Of a DNA stretch of 64,000 nucleotides, positions 34,941 through 44,926 are shown in pieces. The notes below the pieces were generated by a model. It searched no databases. It had not been told where the DNA came from and saw only the letters and a program-made list of their open reading frames with translations. Origin of the DNA: Paenibacillus sp. MMS18-CY102 (lineage in GTDB: Bacteria > Bacillota > Bacilli > Paenibacillales > Paenibacillaceae); NCBI RefSeq assembly GCF_009789195.1, contig NZ_WSTC01000010.1:112718-176717 (forward strand). Direction: 5' to 3'. A program made the translations under genes and the position numbers. How positions within the stretch are numbered: position 1 is the first letter of the stretch; each line of letters opens with the position of its first letter.

Positions 34941-35786
34941 TCAGATACCCCTGCGTTGGCGAAGCACTTCATACATAAGAACGCCCGCAGCTACGGATGC
35001 ATTCAGTGAGTTAAGCTGGCCAGCCATCGGCAGCTTAATAAGAAAATCGCATTTTTCACGAATGAGGCGTCCCATTCCTTTGCTCTCATTGCCAATGACA
35101 AGGCCGAGCGGCATATCAAACTTCGTGCGATAAACATCTTGCTCTGCCGCGACATCTGCTCCGGCGATCCATACGCCTTGCTCCTTAAGCGACTCAATCG
35201 TCTGTGCCAAGTTAGTCACGCGCGCTACTGGAACATACTCTGCTGCCCCAGCAGAAATTTTGGACACCGTAGCTGTTAATCCAACAGAGCGGCGCTTCGG
35301 AATAATAACGCCATGAACACCCGTGCATTCCGCAGTTCGCAGGATTGAACCTAAGTTGTGCGGATCTTCGATCTCATCAAGGAGCAGCAAGAATGGCGTT
35401 TCGCCTTTTGCTTTGGCCGCTGCAAGAATTTCTTCAACTTCGTAGTACCGATAAGCCGCCGCTTGTGCGATTACGCCTTGGTGAGCAACTTCCCCCGCCA
35501 TGCTGTCAAGCTTGCGCTTGTCCGCAAACTGCACGATAATGCCATGTTGTTTGGCTTCCGCTACGATGGGTGCTGTAAGATGCTTTTGCGCGCCTTCTGC
35601 GATCCAAATCTTATTAATTTCACGGCCGGACCGGAGCGCTTCCAGTACAGGATGCTTGCCCGCAATTACTTCTTCTCCATTGTCCGCTGCCGTTTCGTCA
35701 ACTCGCACTTGCTCGGTTTGGCGATTCCCGCCTGAACTCCGTTCGCGCTGGCGTTCTTGCCTATAGGGATTGTTCCGTGATTTCAT
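34941..35786 (-). CDS. rlmB: 23S rRNA (guanosine-2'-O-)-methyltransferase RlmB
   Basis: 281 aa SpoU/TrmH-family enzyme. An L30e-like substrate-binding domain follows a basic, charged N-terminal tail (about 45 residues, RNNPYRQERQRERSS). The knotted catalytic domain carries DPHNLGSILRTAECTG, VIGNESKGMG and KLPMAGQLNSLNASVAAGVLMYE. It overlaps mrnC by ATGA, so translation is coupled. Confidence 0.93.
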   Translation of the reverse strand: MKSRNNPYRQERQRERSSGGNRQTEQVRVDETAADNGEEVIAGKHPVLEALRSGREINKIWIAEGAQKHLTAPIVAEAKQHGIIVQFADKRKLDSMAGEVAHQGVIAQAAAYRYYEVEEILAAAKAKGETPFLLLLDEIEDPHNLGSILRTAECTGVHGVIIPKRRSVGLTATVSKISAGAAEYVPVARVTNLAQTIESLKEQGVWIAGADVAAEQDVYRTKFDMPLGLVIGNESKGMGRLIREKCDFLIKLPMAGQLNSLNASVAAGVLMYEVLRQRRGI

Positions 35787-36262
35787 GCCTTATCCTCCTC
35801 GGACCGGAGCGGTCCCTGTTCATCCAATATAACGGCCAAGAGCTCGCGAAGCCGGTCACCGCGTCTTTCATAATATAAATAGCCGAACAACGTTTCGAGC
35901 GCAGTCGCTTGGCGGTAATCAGCCAGATCAGCATTTTTGGGCGGCGCGCCTGACTTGGCATTCCGCCCTCTGCGTACGACATCCGCTTCTTCCTCTGTCA
36001 ACAAGGGCGCCAGCTTCTCCAACGAAATCCGCTGCGCCTTGGCCGAAACCCGCTTCGTTGCTTCCCGATGCAATTCATGCATTTTATGGTTCGGCTTGGA
36101 GATCAGATACTGCCGTACTAGCAGCTCAAACACCGCATCGCCAGCATAAGCAAGAACAACTGGATTCATGAGCCGGGCTGGCTTCGATGGCTCATGAATC
36201 AACAGGTCAAGAGCATCCAATGGGGTATCGCCAATTGAATGCCCCATCATTTGCGGCGCCAC
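35783..36262 (-). CDS. mrnC: Mini-ribonuclease III
   Basis: 159 aa with a single RNase III catalytic domain and no dsRNA-binding domain: NPVVLAYAGDAVFELLVR (with the acidic residue in AGDA), ADVVRRGRNAKSGAPP, and YRQATALETLFGYLYYERR. It matures 23S rRNA ends in Bacilli. The N-terminus overlaps the end of cysS by 16 bases; the GTG at 36262 or an ATG at 36250 could be the start, with weak binding sites for both. Confidence 0.93.
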   Translation of the reverse strand: MAPQMMGHSIGDTPLDALDLLIHEPSKPARLMNPVVLAYAGDAVFELLVRQYLISKPNHKMHELHREATKRVSAKAQRISLEKLAPLLTEEEADVVRRGRNAKSGAPPKNADLADYRQATALETLFGYLYYERRGDRLRELLAVILDEQGPLRSEEDKA

Positions 36263-37680
36263 TTAATGCCTTGCGGCGTATCTTCCAATACAATATTGTC
36301 AGCTGCGAGCAAATCCCGAATCTCATCAGCCCTTGCCCAATTTTTGGCCTGGCGTGCTTCCGTACGTTCCACGATCAACTGCTCGATCTGTTCATCCAGC
36401 ATCTCTCCCGCTTCGGCCACGCGCGGCAGCAGCCCGAGCGTCCGGTCAAACTGCTCCAGAAACGCAAGCAGCGCTTGAAGCTCAGATGCAGAAGCATCCT
36501 GGCGTTGCATCGTGCCGTTAGCTTCCGATACAAGCTCGAACAATGCTGTAATCGCATCCGGCGTATTGAAGTCATCGTTCATTTTTGCATTGAATTGCGC
36601 TGCAATAGCTGATAATCTCGCATCCAATTCTGCATTGCCAGAAGCTATGGCCGACTGCTGCGAACCAATCGGCTTTGCCCCCAGTACAGACAACCGATGC
36701 AGCAAATTGCCTGCGCAGTTCGCAATGCGCTCGACACTGTTTTCCGCTTGCGCGAGCGTATCGTCACTAAAGTTCACCGGGCTGCGGTAATGCGTAGCAA
36801 GAACAAAATAACGAATCGCCTGCGGCTTCGTCCGCTTCAGCATTTCACGAACGGTGATGCCGTTTCCGAGCGATTTGGACATTTTTTCGTTATTAATGTG
36901 AACGTATCCGTTATGCATCCAATAGTTCGCGAGCGGTTTGCCCGTCAACGACTCGGATTGCGCTACCTCACATTCATGATGCGGGAATTGAAGGTCATGT
37001 CCGCCGCCATGGATATCCAGCGTATCGCCAAGATATTCGCGCGCCATCGCAGAGCATTCTATATGCCAGCCTGGCCGGCCGTTGCCCCATGGGCTGGACC
37101 AGTAGATTTCGCCTGGCTTAGCCGACTTCCACAGCACAAAATCTTGCGCATGCTGCTTGCGCTCATCGATCTCAATGCGAATGCCGAGCTGCAGTTCATC
37201 CGTATTTTGTTTCGACAGCTTGCCGTATTCATCGAAATGGTTGGTGCGGAAATAGACGTCGCCTGCGCTCTCGTAGGCAAATCCCTTATCTACCAAGCCT
37301 TCAATAAAACTAACAATTAGCGGAATGTGGTCCGTAACTCGCGGATTACGCGTCGCTTTGTGCACGCCGAGCGCCTCAATATCTTCATTAAAAGCAGCGA
37401 TAAACGTATTGGCTACCTCTGGTACTGTCGTGCCCAGCTGTTCTGCTTTGCGAATCAATTTGTCGTCGACGTCCGTAAAGTTGACAATGTAATTCACATC
37501 ATAGCCAACGGCCTCTAAGTAGCGTCTCACCACATCGAAAAAGATAACCGGCCGCGCATTGCCAATATGGATATAGTCATATACGGTCGGGCCACACACA
37601 TACATTTTGACTTGGCCTGGCTGCTGTGGCTTGAAAGCCTCCTGCGCACGGGCCATCGTATTATAAATGGAAACAGTCAT
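36247..37680 (-). CDS. cysS: Cysteinyl-tRNA synthetase
   Basis: 477 aa class I synthetase. It has [16 protein letters not shown] with the zinc-ligand Cys and HIGN, zinc-binding residues in [12 protein letters not shown] and [10 protein letters not shown], and KMSKSLGN. The start overlaps the cysE stop by ATGA. It is paired with cysE behind a cysteine-specific T-box, so charging and synthesis of cysteine are controlled together. Confidence 0.98.
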   Translation of the reverse strand: MTVSIYNTMARAQEAFKPQQPGQVKMYVCGPTVYDYIHIGNARPVIFFDVVRRYLEAVGYDVNYIVNFTDVDDKLIRKAEQLGTTVPEVANTFIAAFNEDIEALGVHKATRNPRVTDHIPLIVSFIEGLVDKGFAYESAGDVYFRTNHFDEYGKLSKQNTDELQLGIRIEIDERKQHAQDFVLWKSAKPGEIYWSSPWGNGRPGWHIECSAMAREYLGDTLDIHGGGHDLQFPHHECEVAQSESLTGKPLANYWMHNGYVHINNEKMSKSLGNGITVREMLKRTKPQAIRYFVLATHYRSPVNFSDDTLAQAENSVERIANCAGNLLHRLSVLGAKPIGSQQSAIASGNAELDARLSAIAAQFNAKMNDDFNTPDAITALFELVSEANGTMQRQDASASELQALLAFLEQFDRTLGLLPRVAEAGEMLDEQIEQLIVERTEARQAKNWARADEIRDLLAADNIVLEDTPQGIKWRRK

Positions 37681-38360
37681 TTGACGGATTCTCCTTCGAG
37701 TACGGGCTCCCGGGACTTTCCCGCTACTGCCCTCAATTCATATACTTCATGCCGAAGATCGGCAATTTCCTTCTGCATTGTACGAAACATCTCAATGACT
37801 GGGTCCGGCAGTTTCGTATGGTCAAGCCGGTCGCCAACCCGTTCGCCATTCCGCTTAACGATACGCCCTGGTATGCCAACCACTGTGCTATTATCCGGAA
37901 CGGCCCGCAAAACGACGGAATTGGCGCCTATGTTAGAATTGGCGCCTACGGAGAAGGAACCCAGCACCTTAGCGCCTGAGGCGATCACTACATTGTTGCC
38001 AATGGTCGGATGCCGCTTTCCTTTTTCCTTGCCTGTACCGCCGAGCGTAACGCCTTGATAAATGACAACGTCGTCACCAATCTCGCAGGTTTCGCCTATA
38101 ACGACACCCATGCCATGGTCTATAAATAACCGGTCGCCAATACGGGCACCCGGATGGATTTCAATACCGGTCATAAATCGGCTAACTTGCGATACACCGC
38201 GTGCAATCGCGAACCAGCCCCGCTTATAAAAACCGTGTGCAACGCGGTGCGCCCAGATCGCATGGAGACCTGAATATGTCAGCACAACCTCCAGCTTGCT
38301 GCGGGCTGCCGGGTCGTTGTCAAACACCGCTTGTATGTCCGAGCGAATATGCCTAAACAT
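37677..38360 (-). CDS. cysE: Serine O-acetyltransferase
   Basis: 227 aa, making O-acetylserine as the first step of cysteine synthesis. The left-handed beta-helix hexapeptide repeats ([42 protein letters not shown]) are intact with the catalytic His in IDHG. Start ATG after AGGGGGAGGCGG. Transcription is gated by the T-box directly upstream. Confidence 0.97.
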   Translation of the reverse strand: MFRHIRSDIQAVFDNDPAARSKLEVVLTYSGLHAIWAHRVAHGFYKRGWFAIARGVSQVSRFMTGIEIHPGARIGDRLFIDHGMGVVIGETCEIGDDVVIYQGVTLGGTGKEKGKRHPTIGNNVVIASGAKVLGSFSVGANSNIGANSVVLRAVPDNSTVVGIPGRIVKRNGERVGDRLDHTKLPDPVIEMFRTMQKEIADLRHEVYELRAVAGKSREPVLEGESVK

Positions 38361-38462
38361 GCCGCCTCCCCCTCTCCGCTTCCCCTCATTTCATCCGCAA
38401 GCCTATGCGGGCTATTCCCCATGTTTGCAGCATTGCCTTCTAACTAAATAACATGCTACCTG

Positions 38463-38875
38463 TACAAAAAAAAGCCTCCGCAGTCACAAGGACTGCAGAG
38501 GCGTGTTCGTCGCGGTTCCACTCTGCATGAACAAGGGTTCGATAGCTGGCTCCCTGCTGCGCTTAGCGTTAATCGCCTCTGCCGCATCGCCTGCCATATC
38601 GAATGGCCGTTCATCTTAAGTGCCCTTTAACGGAGGCATTCCGTTGCCGCCTACCCCGACAGGCAAACTAGGCCATCTTGAATTGAAATACTCAAGACCG
38701 GCTCGCATCACCGCATTCGGATCGGAGCAAGGCTCCCAGGTGCATCAGTTACGCTGTGGAATTAGACAACTTACAGCCCAATGCCGGTATGCCGCGAATG
38801 CATCGCGTGCCCGCATGACGGTTGTCCTCTCTGATAATTCCGCTATAGCGAACTTCTCCTGTTCAAAGCCTTTTT
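38463..38875 (-). promoter_or_regulatory. T-box riboswitch for tRNA-Cys, upstream of cysE-cysS
   Basis: The T-box sequence AGAGTGGAACCGCG (about 38511-38525) is followed by a terminator, GCCTCTGCAGTCC pairing with TGACTGCGGAGGC, and a run of eight U ending at 38466. Upstream are AGAGAG (near 38827) and a specifier context GAUGCACC in which UGC (38742-38744) is a cysteine codon. A TATAAT for the leader lies at 38876-38881, with no strong -35. Uncharged tRNA-Cys should stabilise the antiterminator. Confidence 0.88.
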
Positions 38876-38987
38876 ATTATAGACCGTAATGGAGCAACCA
38901 ACTGGCCAGCTCCAACTTTGCCTTTAAATTCAGTATACCCGCTCACCGCCATGGTGACAAGGGCGGACGTCATGGGTTGCACACTTA

Positions 38988-40445
38988 TCAGCCAAGTCGC
39001 AGCTTCAGCCGAGCCGCTACTTTGTCCTTGCCGAGCAATGCGATAGTCTGGTTCAAGTCAGGACCATGGGTTTGTCCCGTCAACGCAGCCCGGATCGGCA
39101 TGAACAGCGCTTTGCCTTTGTTCCCCGTCTCCTGCTGTACCGCTTTAATTAGCGCCTTCATGTCGTCAGCGCCAAAAGAAGCAGCCGCTTCCACTTGTGC
39201 AAGGAACGCGCCCAGTACAGCCGGCACTTGCTCTTCGGCCAATACAGTTACAGCATCACCTTCATCTTCAACCGCATCCCGGAAGAACAGCTCCGTCAGC
39301 GTAACGATCTCCGATGCGAAACGAATTTTGTCTTGATACAGTTGGACAAGATCCGTTACCCAAGCATGTGCAGCAGCATCCAGCTCAGCCGGTACGCGGC
39401 CTGCCTTTTGCAGATGAGGCAAACAGAGGTTAACAAGGCGGTCAATTTCGGTTTTCTTCACATATTCATTGTTCATCCACGCCAGCTTGTTCGTATCGAA
39501 TACAGCCGGGCTCTTGCTGAGCCGCGCTGCATTAAACACGCTGATGAGCTCGTCGCGCGTGAACATTTCTTGCTCGCCCTCTGGCGACCAGCCAAGAAGT
39601 GCGATGAAGTTGAATAGCGCTTCCGGCAAATAGCCTAACTGATCGTATTGCTCGATGAACTGGACGATGGATTCGTCGCGCTTGCTGAGCTTCTTGCGCG
39701 ATTCATTCACGATCAGCGTCATATGGCCGAACTGTGGAGGCTCCCAGCCAAGCGCTTCGTAGATCATGAGCTGGCGCGGCGTATTCGAAATATGGTCCTC
39801 GCCACGCAGAACATGGGAGATCCGCATCAGGTAATCGTCGATTACTACAGCGAAGTTGTAAGTCGGAATGCCGTCCTTTTTCACGATTACAAAATCGCCC
39901 ATGCCTTCGGATTCGAAGCTGATTTCGCCTTTTACCATATCGTTGAACTTATAAGTTTTGCCTTCTTGAACGCGGAACCGAATGCTCGGCACACGGCCTT
40001 CCGCTTCGAACGCTTGGCGCTGCTCTTCTGTCAGCTCACGATGCTGGCCAGAGTAGCGTGGCGTTTCGCCACGGGCAATTTGCTCCTCACGCTCTGCTTC
40101 GAGCTCTTCTTCCGTGCAGTAGCAGCGATACGCGCGACCCTGGTCAAGCAGCGCCTGCCAGTGTTCGCGATAAATATCGAGGCGTTCCGTCTGGCGATAT
40201 GGTCCGTAACCTCCGCCAACGTCGATGCTCTCGTCCCAGTCGATGCCGAGCCATTGCAAATATTTGAGCTGGCTTTCTTCCCCGCCTGCTACGTTACGTT
40301 TCACATCTGTATCTTCAATCCGAATAATGAATTTGCCGCCTAAGCTGCGTGCATACAAATAATTAAACAATGCCGTTCTTGCATTGCCGATATGGAGATG
40401 GCCCGTCGGTGACGGCGCATATCGAACGCGAATTTCCTGTGTCAT
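38988..40445 (-). CDS. gltX: Glutamyl-tRNA synthetase
   Basis: 485 aa class I synthetase. Opening [26 protein letters not shown] contains the HIGH-type motif, and [10 protein letters not shown] is the KMSKS-type loop. The C-terminal anticodon-binding part is complete. In Bacilli lacking GlnRS this enzyme also charges tRNA-Gln for later amidation. Start ATG at 40445. A 600-base gap with the T-box separates it from cysE. Confidence 0.97.
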   Translation of the reverse strand: MTQEIRVRYAPSPTGHLHIGNARTALFNYLYARSLGGKFIIRIEDTDVKRNVAGGEESQLKYLQWLGIDWDESIDVGGGYGPYRQTERLDIYREHWQALLDQGRAYRCYCTEEELEAEREEQIARGETPRYSGQHRELTEEQRQAFEAEGRVPSIRFRVQEGKTYKFNDMVKGEISFESEGMGDFVIVKKDGIPTYNFAVVIDDYLMRISHVLRGEDHISNTPRQLMIYEALGWEPPQFGHMTLIVNESRKKLSKRDESIVQFIEQYDQLGYLPEALFNFIALLGWSPEGEQEMFTRDELISVFNAARLSKSPAVFDTNKLAWMNNEYVKKTEIDRLVNLCLPHLQKAGRVPAELDAAAHAWVTDLVQLYQDKIRFASEIVTLTELFFRDAVEDEGDAVTVLAEEQVPAVLGAFLAQVEAAASFGADDMKALIKAVQQETGNKGKALFMPIRAALTGQTHGPDLNQTIALLGKDKVAARLKLRLG

Positions 40446-40507
40446 TGATTACTGCTCCCCTCGTACTTGTGCCGGTCCTTGCGGTCGGACTTCTCGTAAA
40501 CTAATGC

Positions 40508-41005
40508 CTAAGATGATAGCACATCCTTGACAAGACAGACAACCGATTGCGCTGCGATTCCTTCGCCCCGTCCAGTAAAGCCGAGCTGCTCCGTCGTCGT
40601 CGCCTTCACGTTTACTTGCGACAAGTCGTCGGCTTCCAGCACGCGCGCGATGACCTCAACCATTTGCGGTATGTAAGGAAGCATCTTCGGCTTCTGCGCA
40701 ATAATCGTATTATCGACGTTGCCCAGCTTGTAGCCCCGCTCCTTCGCAAGCGCCCACACATGCTCAAGCAGCTTGACGCTGTCCGCGCCCTCGAACGCCG
40801 GATCTGTATCTGGAAAATGCTTGCCGATGTCGCCCAGCCCAAGCGCCCCGAGCACAGCATCCGCTACGACATGCAGCAAAACGTCCGCATCGGAGTGGCC
40901 GAGCAATCCCTTCTCATACGGAATTGTAACGCCGCCAATAATGCACGGGCGCCCTTCTACCAATTGATGTACGTCGAATCCTTGTCCTACACGAATCATG
41001 CTCAT
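40508..41005 (-). CDS. ispF: 2-C-methyl-D-erythritol 2,4-cyclodiphosphate synthase
   Basis: 165 aa MEP-pathway enzyme. It has [11 protein letters not shown] (metal Asp/His), [37 protein letters not shown] and the C-terminal [16 protein letters not shown]. It follows ispD by 28 bases, a standard pair. Confidence 0.97.
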   Translation of the reverse strand: MSMIRVGQGFDVHQLVEGRPCIIGGVTIPYEKGLLGHSDADVLLHVVADAVLGALGLGDIGKHFPDTDPAFEGADSVKLLEHVWALAKERGYKLGNVDNTIIAQKPKMLPYIPQMVEVIARVLEADDLSQVNVKATTTEQLGFTGRGEGIAAQSVVCLVKDVLSS

Positions 41006-41033
41006 GTATCCCCCTCTTAAATGATGTAACGTT

Positions 41034-41732
41034 TTATAATGGCTTGCGCGTTTCCAATAGGAACGTCGCGTACGGCAAATCTTCCGGCGTCGTTATCTTA
41101 ATGTTCGTATAATCGCCTTCTGCTACAACGACCGGAACCCCCAGCCGCTCGACGACCATCGCGTCATCCGTGCCAACGAAGCCCTCAGCTTCTGCCTCCT
41201 CATGCGCACGGGTTAGCAGCGCACGACGAAAAGCTTGTGGCGTTTGGATCGCCCACAAGCTCCGGCGGTCAGGCGTCGCAACGATGACACCCGCTTTATC
41301 AACCTGTTTAATCGTATCTTTCACGGGAACAGCGAGTACGGAAGCGCCGGCTTGCATAGCAGCTTCACAGCCTCTTCGCACGGCTTCTGCCGTAACGAGC
41401 GGACGGACGCCATCATGCACCATCACCCATTCAATGTCCGCTGGCAGCGCTTTTAGCCCCAAGTGAACCGAATGCTGCCGCTCCGCTCCGCCAGTGACGA
41501 CTGCCGTTACTTTGTCTAATCCATATTGCACTACCCAATTCTGGCACCGGTCGATATCATGCTCCCCAACGACCAGCGTTATCGCCTTCGTGCCAGCAAG
41601 TGACTGGAACAGCTCAAGCGTATGGACGAGAATCGGCTTGTCCTGCAAAGCCAAGTACTGCTTGCTCTCCGCCGTCCCCATCCGCGTCCCTTTTCCTGCT
41701 GCCACGATGACGACTCCCCACTGTGCTACCAT
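41034..41732 (-). CDS. ispD: 2-C-methyl-D-erythritol 4-phosphate cytidylyltransferase
   Basis: 232 aa from the ATG at 41732, which has GTGAGGCGG upstream; an ATG at 41765 lacks a binding site. The nucleotide-binding signature [12 protein letters not shown], the substrate segment [11 protein letters not shown] and the C-terminal [10 protein letters not shown] are present. Catalyses CTP-dependent activation of MEP in isoprenoid synthesis. Confidence 0.96.
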   Translation of the reverse strand: MVAQWGVVIVAAGKGTRMGTAESKQYLALQDKPILVHTLELFQSLAGTKAITLVVGEHDIDRCQNWVVQYGLDKVTAVVTGGAERQHSVHLGLKALPADIEWVMVHDGVRPLVTAEAVRRGCEAAMQAGASVLAVPVKDTIKQVDKAGVIVATPDRRSLWAIQTPQAFRRALLTRAHEEAEAEGFVGTDDAMVVERLGVPVVVAEGDYTNIKITTPEDLPYATFLLETRKPL

Positions 41733-41779
41733 GTCTGCCAACCGCCTCACTGTATGATCATACAACCATCATACCGTGT

Positions 41780-42877
41780 TTATTGCGCTTTTTCCAACAG
41801 CTTCGGCTTCGCAAAGATCATTCGGCCCGCCGATGTTTGCAGCACGCTCGTCACGAGCACTTCCATCGTTGTCCCAATGTATTCGCGGCCGCCCTCTACG
41901 ACGATCATCGTTCCATCATCCAGATAAGCAACGCCTTGGCCATGTTCCTTGCCATCCTTGATCACCTGCACGACGATCTCCTCGCCTGGCAGCACGACCG
42001 GCTTCACTGCGTTGGCTAGATCATTAATGTTCAGCACCGATACGCCTTGCAGCTCGCATACTTTGTTCAAGTTGAAGTCATTCGTCACAACCTTGCCGCC
42101 GAGCGCCTTAGCGAGCTTAACCAGTTTGCTGTCCACCTCGCCAATTTCTTCGAAATCACCTTCATAAATAAGCACTCTGACGTCGAGTTCTTTTTGAATT
42201 TTGTTCAAAATATCAAGTCCCCGCCGGCCGCGGTTTCGCTTGAGCAAATCCGAAGAATCCGCAATATGCTGCAGTTCCTCGAGCACAAACTCTGGAATAA
42301 CAAGCGTGCCTTCGATAAACCCGGTTTTGCAAATGTCTGCGATCCGCCCGTCAATAATGACGCTCGTATCCAAAATTTTATGTTCCTCAAATCGGCTCTT
42401 GCCATCGTCCTCCGCAGGCATCGTTCGACGCTGCATCAGTGTGCTCCATCCCGCAGCTAACTCATCCTTCTTCCCAAGGCCAAGCTGCAGCCCCAGATAA
42501 CCGAGCAGCGCCGACAGTATAACAGGAAATACAATGCCGATTCCGTTGATCCGCGCGACAGCCGGATAAAGAAGCGCCGCAAAAATAAGTCCCGCCAATA
42601 TGCCTGACGCCCCTGCAAACAAATCATTCATAGGAACCGCCGCCAGCCGTTCCGACCCGCCGCGAACCCGCTTCATAATTGGTGTTGCCATCATCGTTGC
42701 CGCTGCAAGGCCGCAGAATGCGCCAATCGCAATGTTTGCATAATGCATGCCCGATCCGCCACCTTGTGCTGCCGTGCTCACGAGCGAAGAAGAAAATCCG
42801 CTGCCCATCCATTCATCCCACTGGCTGCCAAGCGCGCCACCCAACCAAATGCCAATAATTTGTATCATACGTTTCAT
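41780..42877 (-). CDS. yacL: Membrane PIN/TRAM-domain protein (YacL family)
   Basis: 365 aa. Four hydrophobic helices occupy roughly residues 1-140. A PIN nuclease-like domain follows ([17 protein letters not shown] with the first acidic residues, [31 protein letters not shown]), and a C-terminal TRAM domain ([27 protein letters not shown]) that may bind RNA. The family always sits near ispD in Bacilli. Substrate unknown; a membrane-attached ribonuclease or RNA-binding role is inferred from the domains. Confidence 0.9.
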   Translation of the reverse strand: MKRMIQIIGIWLGGALGSQWDEWMGSGFSSSLVSTAAQGGGSGMHYANIAIGAFCGLAAATMMATPIMKRVRGGSERLAAVPMNDLFAGASGILAGLIFAALLYPAVARINGIGIVFPVILSALLGYLGLQLGLGKKDELAAGWSTLMQRRTMPAEDDGKSRFEEHKILDTSVIIDGRIADICKTGFIEGTLVIPEFVLEELQHIADSSDLLKRNRGRRGLDILNKIQKELDVRVLIYEGDFEEIGEVDSKLVKLAKALGGKVVTNDFNLNKVCELQGVSVLNINDLANAVKPVVLPGEEIVVQVIKDGKEHGQGVAYLDDGTMIVVEGGREYIGTTMEVLVTSVLQTSAGRMIFAKPKLLEKAQ

Positions 42878-42950
42878 GACCTATTCCACCTCCATTACTC
42901 ATTATGGTCAGCGTATCCGCCCATTAATCCCCGTTCCAACCAATTTCTTT

Positions 42951-42979
42951 TTGAAATGGAACGGCGCGAAGATTATAAT
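42951..42979 (+). promoter_or_regulatory. Promoter of the small protein gene at 43.0 kb
   Basis: TTGAAA (42951-42956), a 17-bp spacer, and perfect TATAAT (42974-42979) on the plus strand, 35-40 bases before the start codon. Confidence 0.75.
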
Positions 42980-43013
42980 AGAGTTATACGAACGCCGATG
43001 ACGAGAAAGGTGG

Positions 43014-43415
43014 ATGAATGTGAGCGCACCAACATTGGATCAATTTCAACGGCAAGTGTCTGAACTATTGCTACGGCACCGCAGTCTATTAGATGTCCTC
43101 TCCAAATACGGCCAAACAGGTTCTGCTGTCAACCGCGCTGTTGCCAAAGCTGTTACCGAATGCGGCTGCATTGAGTTAAATGCCAAGAAGCAAGCCTATT
43201 CGGATGAGACCGATCTGACAGAAGCCCAATCCATGCTGAAAAATCACATGAATGGCGAGTTGTGCGAGCAATGCAGCGATGTCCTACGCGCTGAGCTCGG
43301 CCGTAACCTGTTCTACATGTCCGCTCTATGCAATCTGCTTGATATTAAGCTCGAAGACGTTGTTGCCAACGAATCAGACAGATGTTCTACGCTCGGCCTG
43401 TTCAATATGCGTTAA
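43014..43415 (+). CDS. Conserved small protein of unknown function (DUF1573-like annotation in relatives)
   Basis: A 131-133 aa protein with its own promoter and terminator. I recall close matches in Paenibacillus labelled DUF1573, but the true ASH-like fold of that family is not evident here. Visible features are a helical N-terminus (LLLRHRSLLDVLSKYGQ), VTECGCIEL, LCEQCSDVL with a CxxC pair, and a conserved-looking C-terminal STLGLFNM. The Cys pairs might bind metal. The ATG at 43014 lies very close to the AAAGG site, so the GTG at 43020 may be the real start. No function is claimed. Confidence 0.75.
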   Translation: MNVSAPTLDQFQRQVSELLLRHRSLLDVLSKYGQTGSAVNRAVAKAVTECGCIELNAKKQAYSDETDLTEAQSMLKNHMNGELCEQCSDVLRAELGRNLFYMSALCNLLDIKLEDVVANESDRCSTLGLFNMR

Positions 43416-43432
43416 TGCTTCAACACGAATAA

Positions 43433-43480
43433 CAGGGGGTCCCAAACAGCCACGAAGGCTGGGGACCCCTGTTTTATTTT
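43433..43480 (+). terminator. Terminator after the small protein gene
   Basis: CAGGGGGTCCC (43433-43443) pairs with GGGGACCCCTG (43461-43471), followed by TTTTATTTT. Confidence 0.85.
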
Positions 43481-43491
43481 GCGCTGCCAAA

Positions 43492-43537
43492 TGAAAAAAC
43501 TGCCCTAAAAGTCTATAGAAATGACTTTCGGGACAGT
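43492..43537 (-). terminator. Terminator of the Sua5/YrdC-family gene
   Basis: On the minus strand a 16-bp imperfect stem (AACTGTCCCGAAAGTC with GACTTTTAGGGCAGTT) is followed by TTTTTTC. It converges with the terminator of the plus-strand gene at 43.4 kb. Confidence 0.8.
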
Positions 43538-43544
43538 TCTAGGT

Positions 43545-44195
43545 TTAATCAATATCCTTAAAAATCGGTGCAATCTGGTTCAGCTGCTCTCTCGTTAAGT
43601 CACCGAAGCGCGTGATGCGCGGCTCGCCAGTCAGATCGATAATTGTACTCGACTTCGTCGTCCCCTGCGCCTCTCCTTTCAATATGTAGTCGACATTCCC
43701 GCCAACTTGGCGGAGTGCCAGATCTAGATCAACCAATACCCCATCAGCTTGTCCAGACAGATTCGCCGACGTCATCGCAACCGGCATATTCGTGTATTTC
43801 ATCATCCCGCGCCATACCGGATTGCTCAGGCAGCCAAGGGCAACGGTCGAACCGCCACATACCATACGATCAGATATTGAAGGCTTTTTCGGCAAAATGA
43901 TGTTAAGCGGCCCTGGCCAGAACGCATCTGCAAATGCCTGCACAAGACCGGGATCAGCCGCCTCCGCGTAGTCCTTCCACTCATCTGGCTCCAAAAAGAA
44001 CAGCGTCAGCGCTGACGTCGCCGGACGGTTCTTAATCGCGAATGCACGCTCGATCGCATCGTCCTTCCATGGATTGAGCGTCAACGCGAGATTCGTGTCA
44101 CTCGGAGCAATGACGATTCCTCCATTTACAACACATTCAGCTGCTTTACGGAAATTTGGTTCATTCGGTTCCAACACTTTATTATGCTCTGCCAT
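43545..44195 (-). CDS. Sua5/YciO/YrdC/YwlC family protein
   Basis: 216 aa with the YrdC fold: GIVIAPSDTNLALTLNP near the N-terminus, KNRPATSALTLFF (Lys-Arg nucleotide/threonine site), AFWPGPLNIILP and VAMTSANLSGQ. This family makes threonylcarbamoyl-AMP for tRNA t6A, but it is shorter than full Sua5 and lacks the extra C-terminal domain. Since Firmicutes usually carry another YwlC, this copy may be a paralog with a different role. Start ATG at 44195 is spaced 8 bases from AGGAG; a GTG three codons earlier overlaps that site. Confidence 0.85.
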   Translation of the reverse strand: MAEHNKVLEPNEPNFRKAAECVVNGGIVIAPSDTNLALTLNPWKDDAIERAFAIKNRPATSALTLFFLEPDEWKDYAEAADPGLVQAFADAFWPGPLNIILPKKPSISDRMVCGGSTVALGCLSNPVWRGMMKYTNMPVAMTSANLSGQADGVLVDLDLALRQVGGNVDYILKGEAQGTTKSSTIIDLTGEPRITRFGDLTREQLNQIAPIFKDID

Positions 44196-44281
44196 TCCAA
44201 CCACTCCTCTTCATAATTTATTGCCTGCGGCTTTGCCTATCTCTAAGCTATCAGCGAAAATCTTTTCAATCCAATATTTTC

Positions 44282-44301
44282 TATCTATGTATATATAGAT
44301 A
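44282..44301. repeat. 20-bp inverted repeat, possible operator
   Basis: TATCTAT and ATAGATA arms of 7 bp around a 6-bp centre, in the gap between the Sua5-family gene and the PaaX-like remnant. Arm length and symmetry suit a dimeric repressor site. No partner regulator is identified. Confidence 0.35.
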
Positions 44302-44386
44302 AAAACTATAACAAAACACCAGTTAATTGCTTATAATCATAGATGGAAGTGAGTACTGCCGTGTCAGGATGCATGTTCATAATGAA

Positions 44387-44833
44387 TTATGTTGCGAGGG
44401 GACATTTTTTAGTTATAACAAAAAAACTCCAGCCAAGTGGCTGCAGCTTCGGATTACTGTTAGTGATTGACAAAACGATGGTAATGCGAGGATGGCGAGA
44501 TGTGGACGCTGAGCCGCGCCATAAGTATTGCTGCAGCTCTGCATAAACCTTCTCCCCTTCCCAATCAACAGGGAGCAGCTGTTTAGGCAGCATCGGGTCG
44601 ATGAGGCTGAGCTCGGTGATCATTTCATCCAGCGTTAAAAAATGAACGAATAGCTCCTCGTCCGATTTCAAATTCAGCGGTTCGGCAGCGGGAATGAATG
44701 TTTCATGGAACCACTGGCGATTGGCGATGTAGGCTTCATTGATCCGAACTTGCATGCGCACCTGATTGCGAATCTGTCGGTCTTTCTCTGGGATCTCAAT
44801 CAATAAGACAAACCAATTGCCATCCCTTATCAA
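44387..44833 (-). pseudogene. PaaX-like regulator remnant lacking the HTH domain
   Basis: The frame (148 aa from a TTG) opens DGNWFVLLIEIPEKDRQIRNQVRMQVR, which resembles the central Cas2-like domain of PaaX-type phenylacetate regulators, and continues into a PaaX C-terminal-like stretch ending near VYAELQQYL. The N-terminal winged helix-turn-helix is missing and an in-frame TAA lies just upstream. The frame also runs 34 bases beyond a clear intrinsic terminator, so its true 3' end has probably shifted by a frameshift. It is most likely a decaying regulator. A small intact protein cannot be excluded. Confidence 0.5.
44421..44446 (-). terminator. Terminator inside the 3' end of the PaaX-like remnant
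   Basis: CAGCC-acuu-GGCTG stem followed by GAG and seven T on the minus strand. It lies inside the open frame of the remnant, indicating that the original stop codon was upstream. Confidence 0.6.
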
Positions 44834-44926
44834 AATTATAATCGATTTTTGTCGACTGGTCCAAGATCTGATTATAAGCTCATTTTATTAATTTTGGTAT
44901 TTATTATGTAAAAGGAGTTGAGTTCA

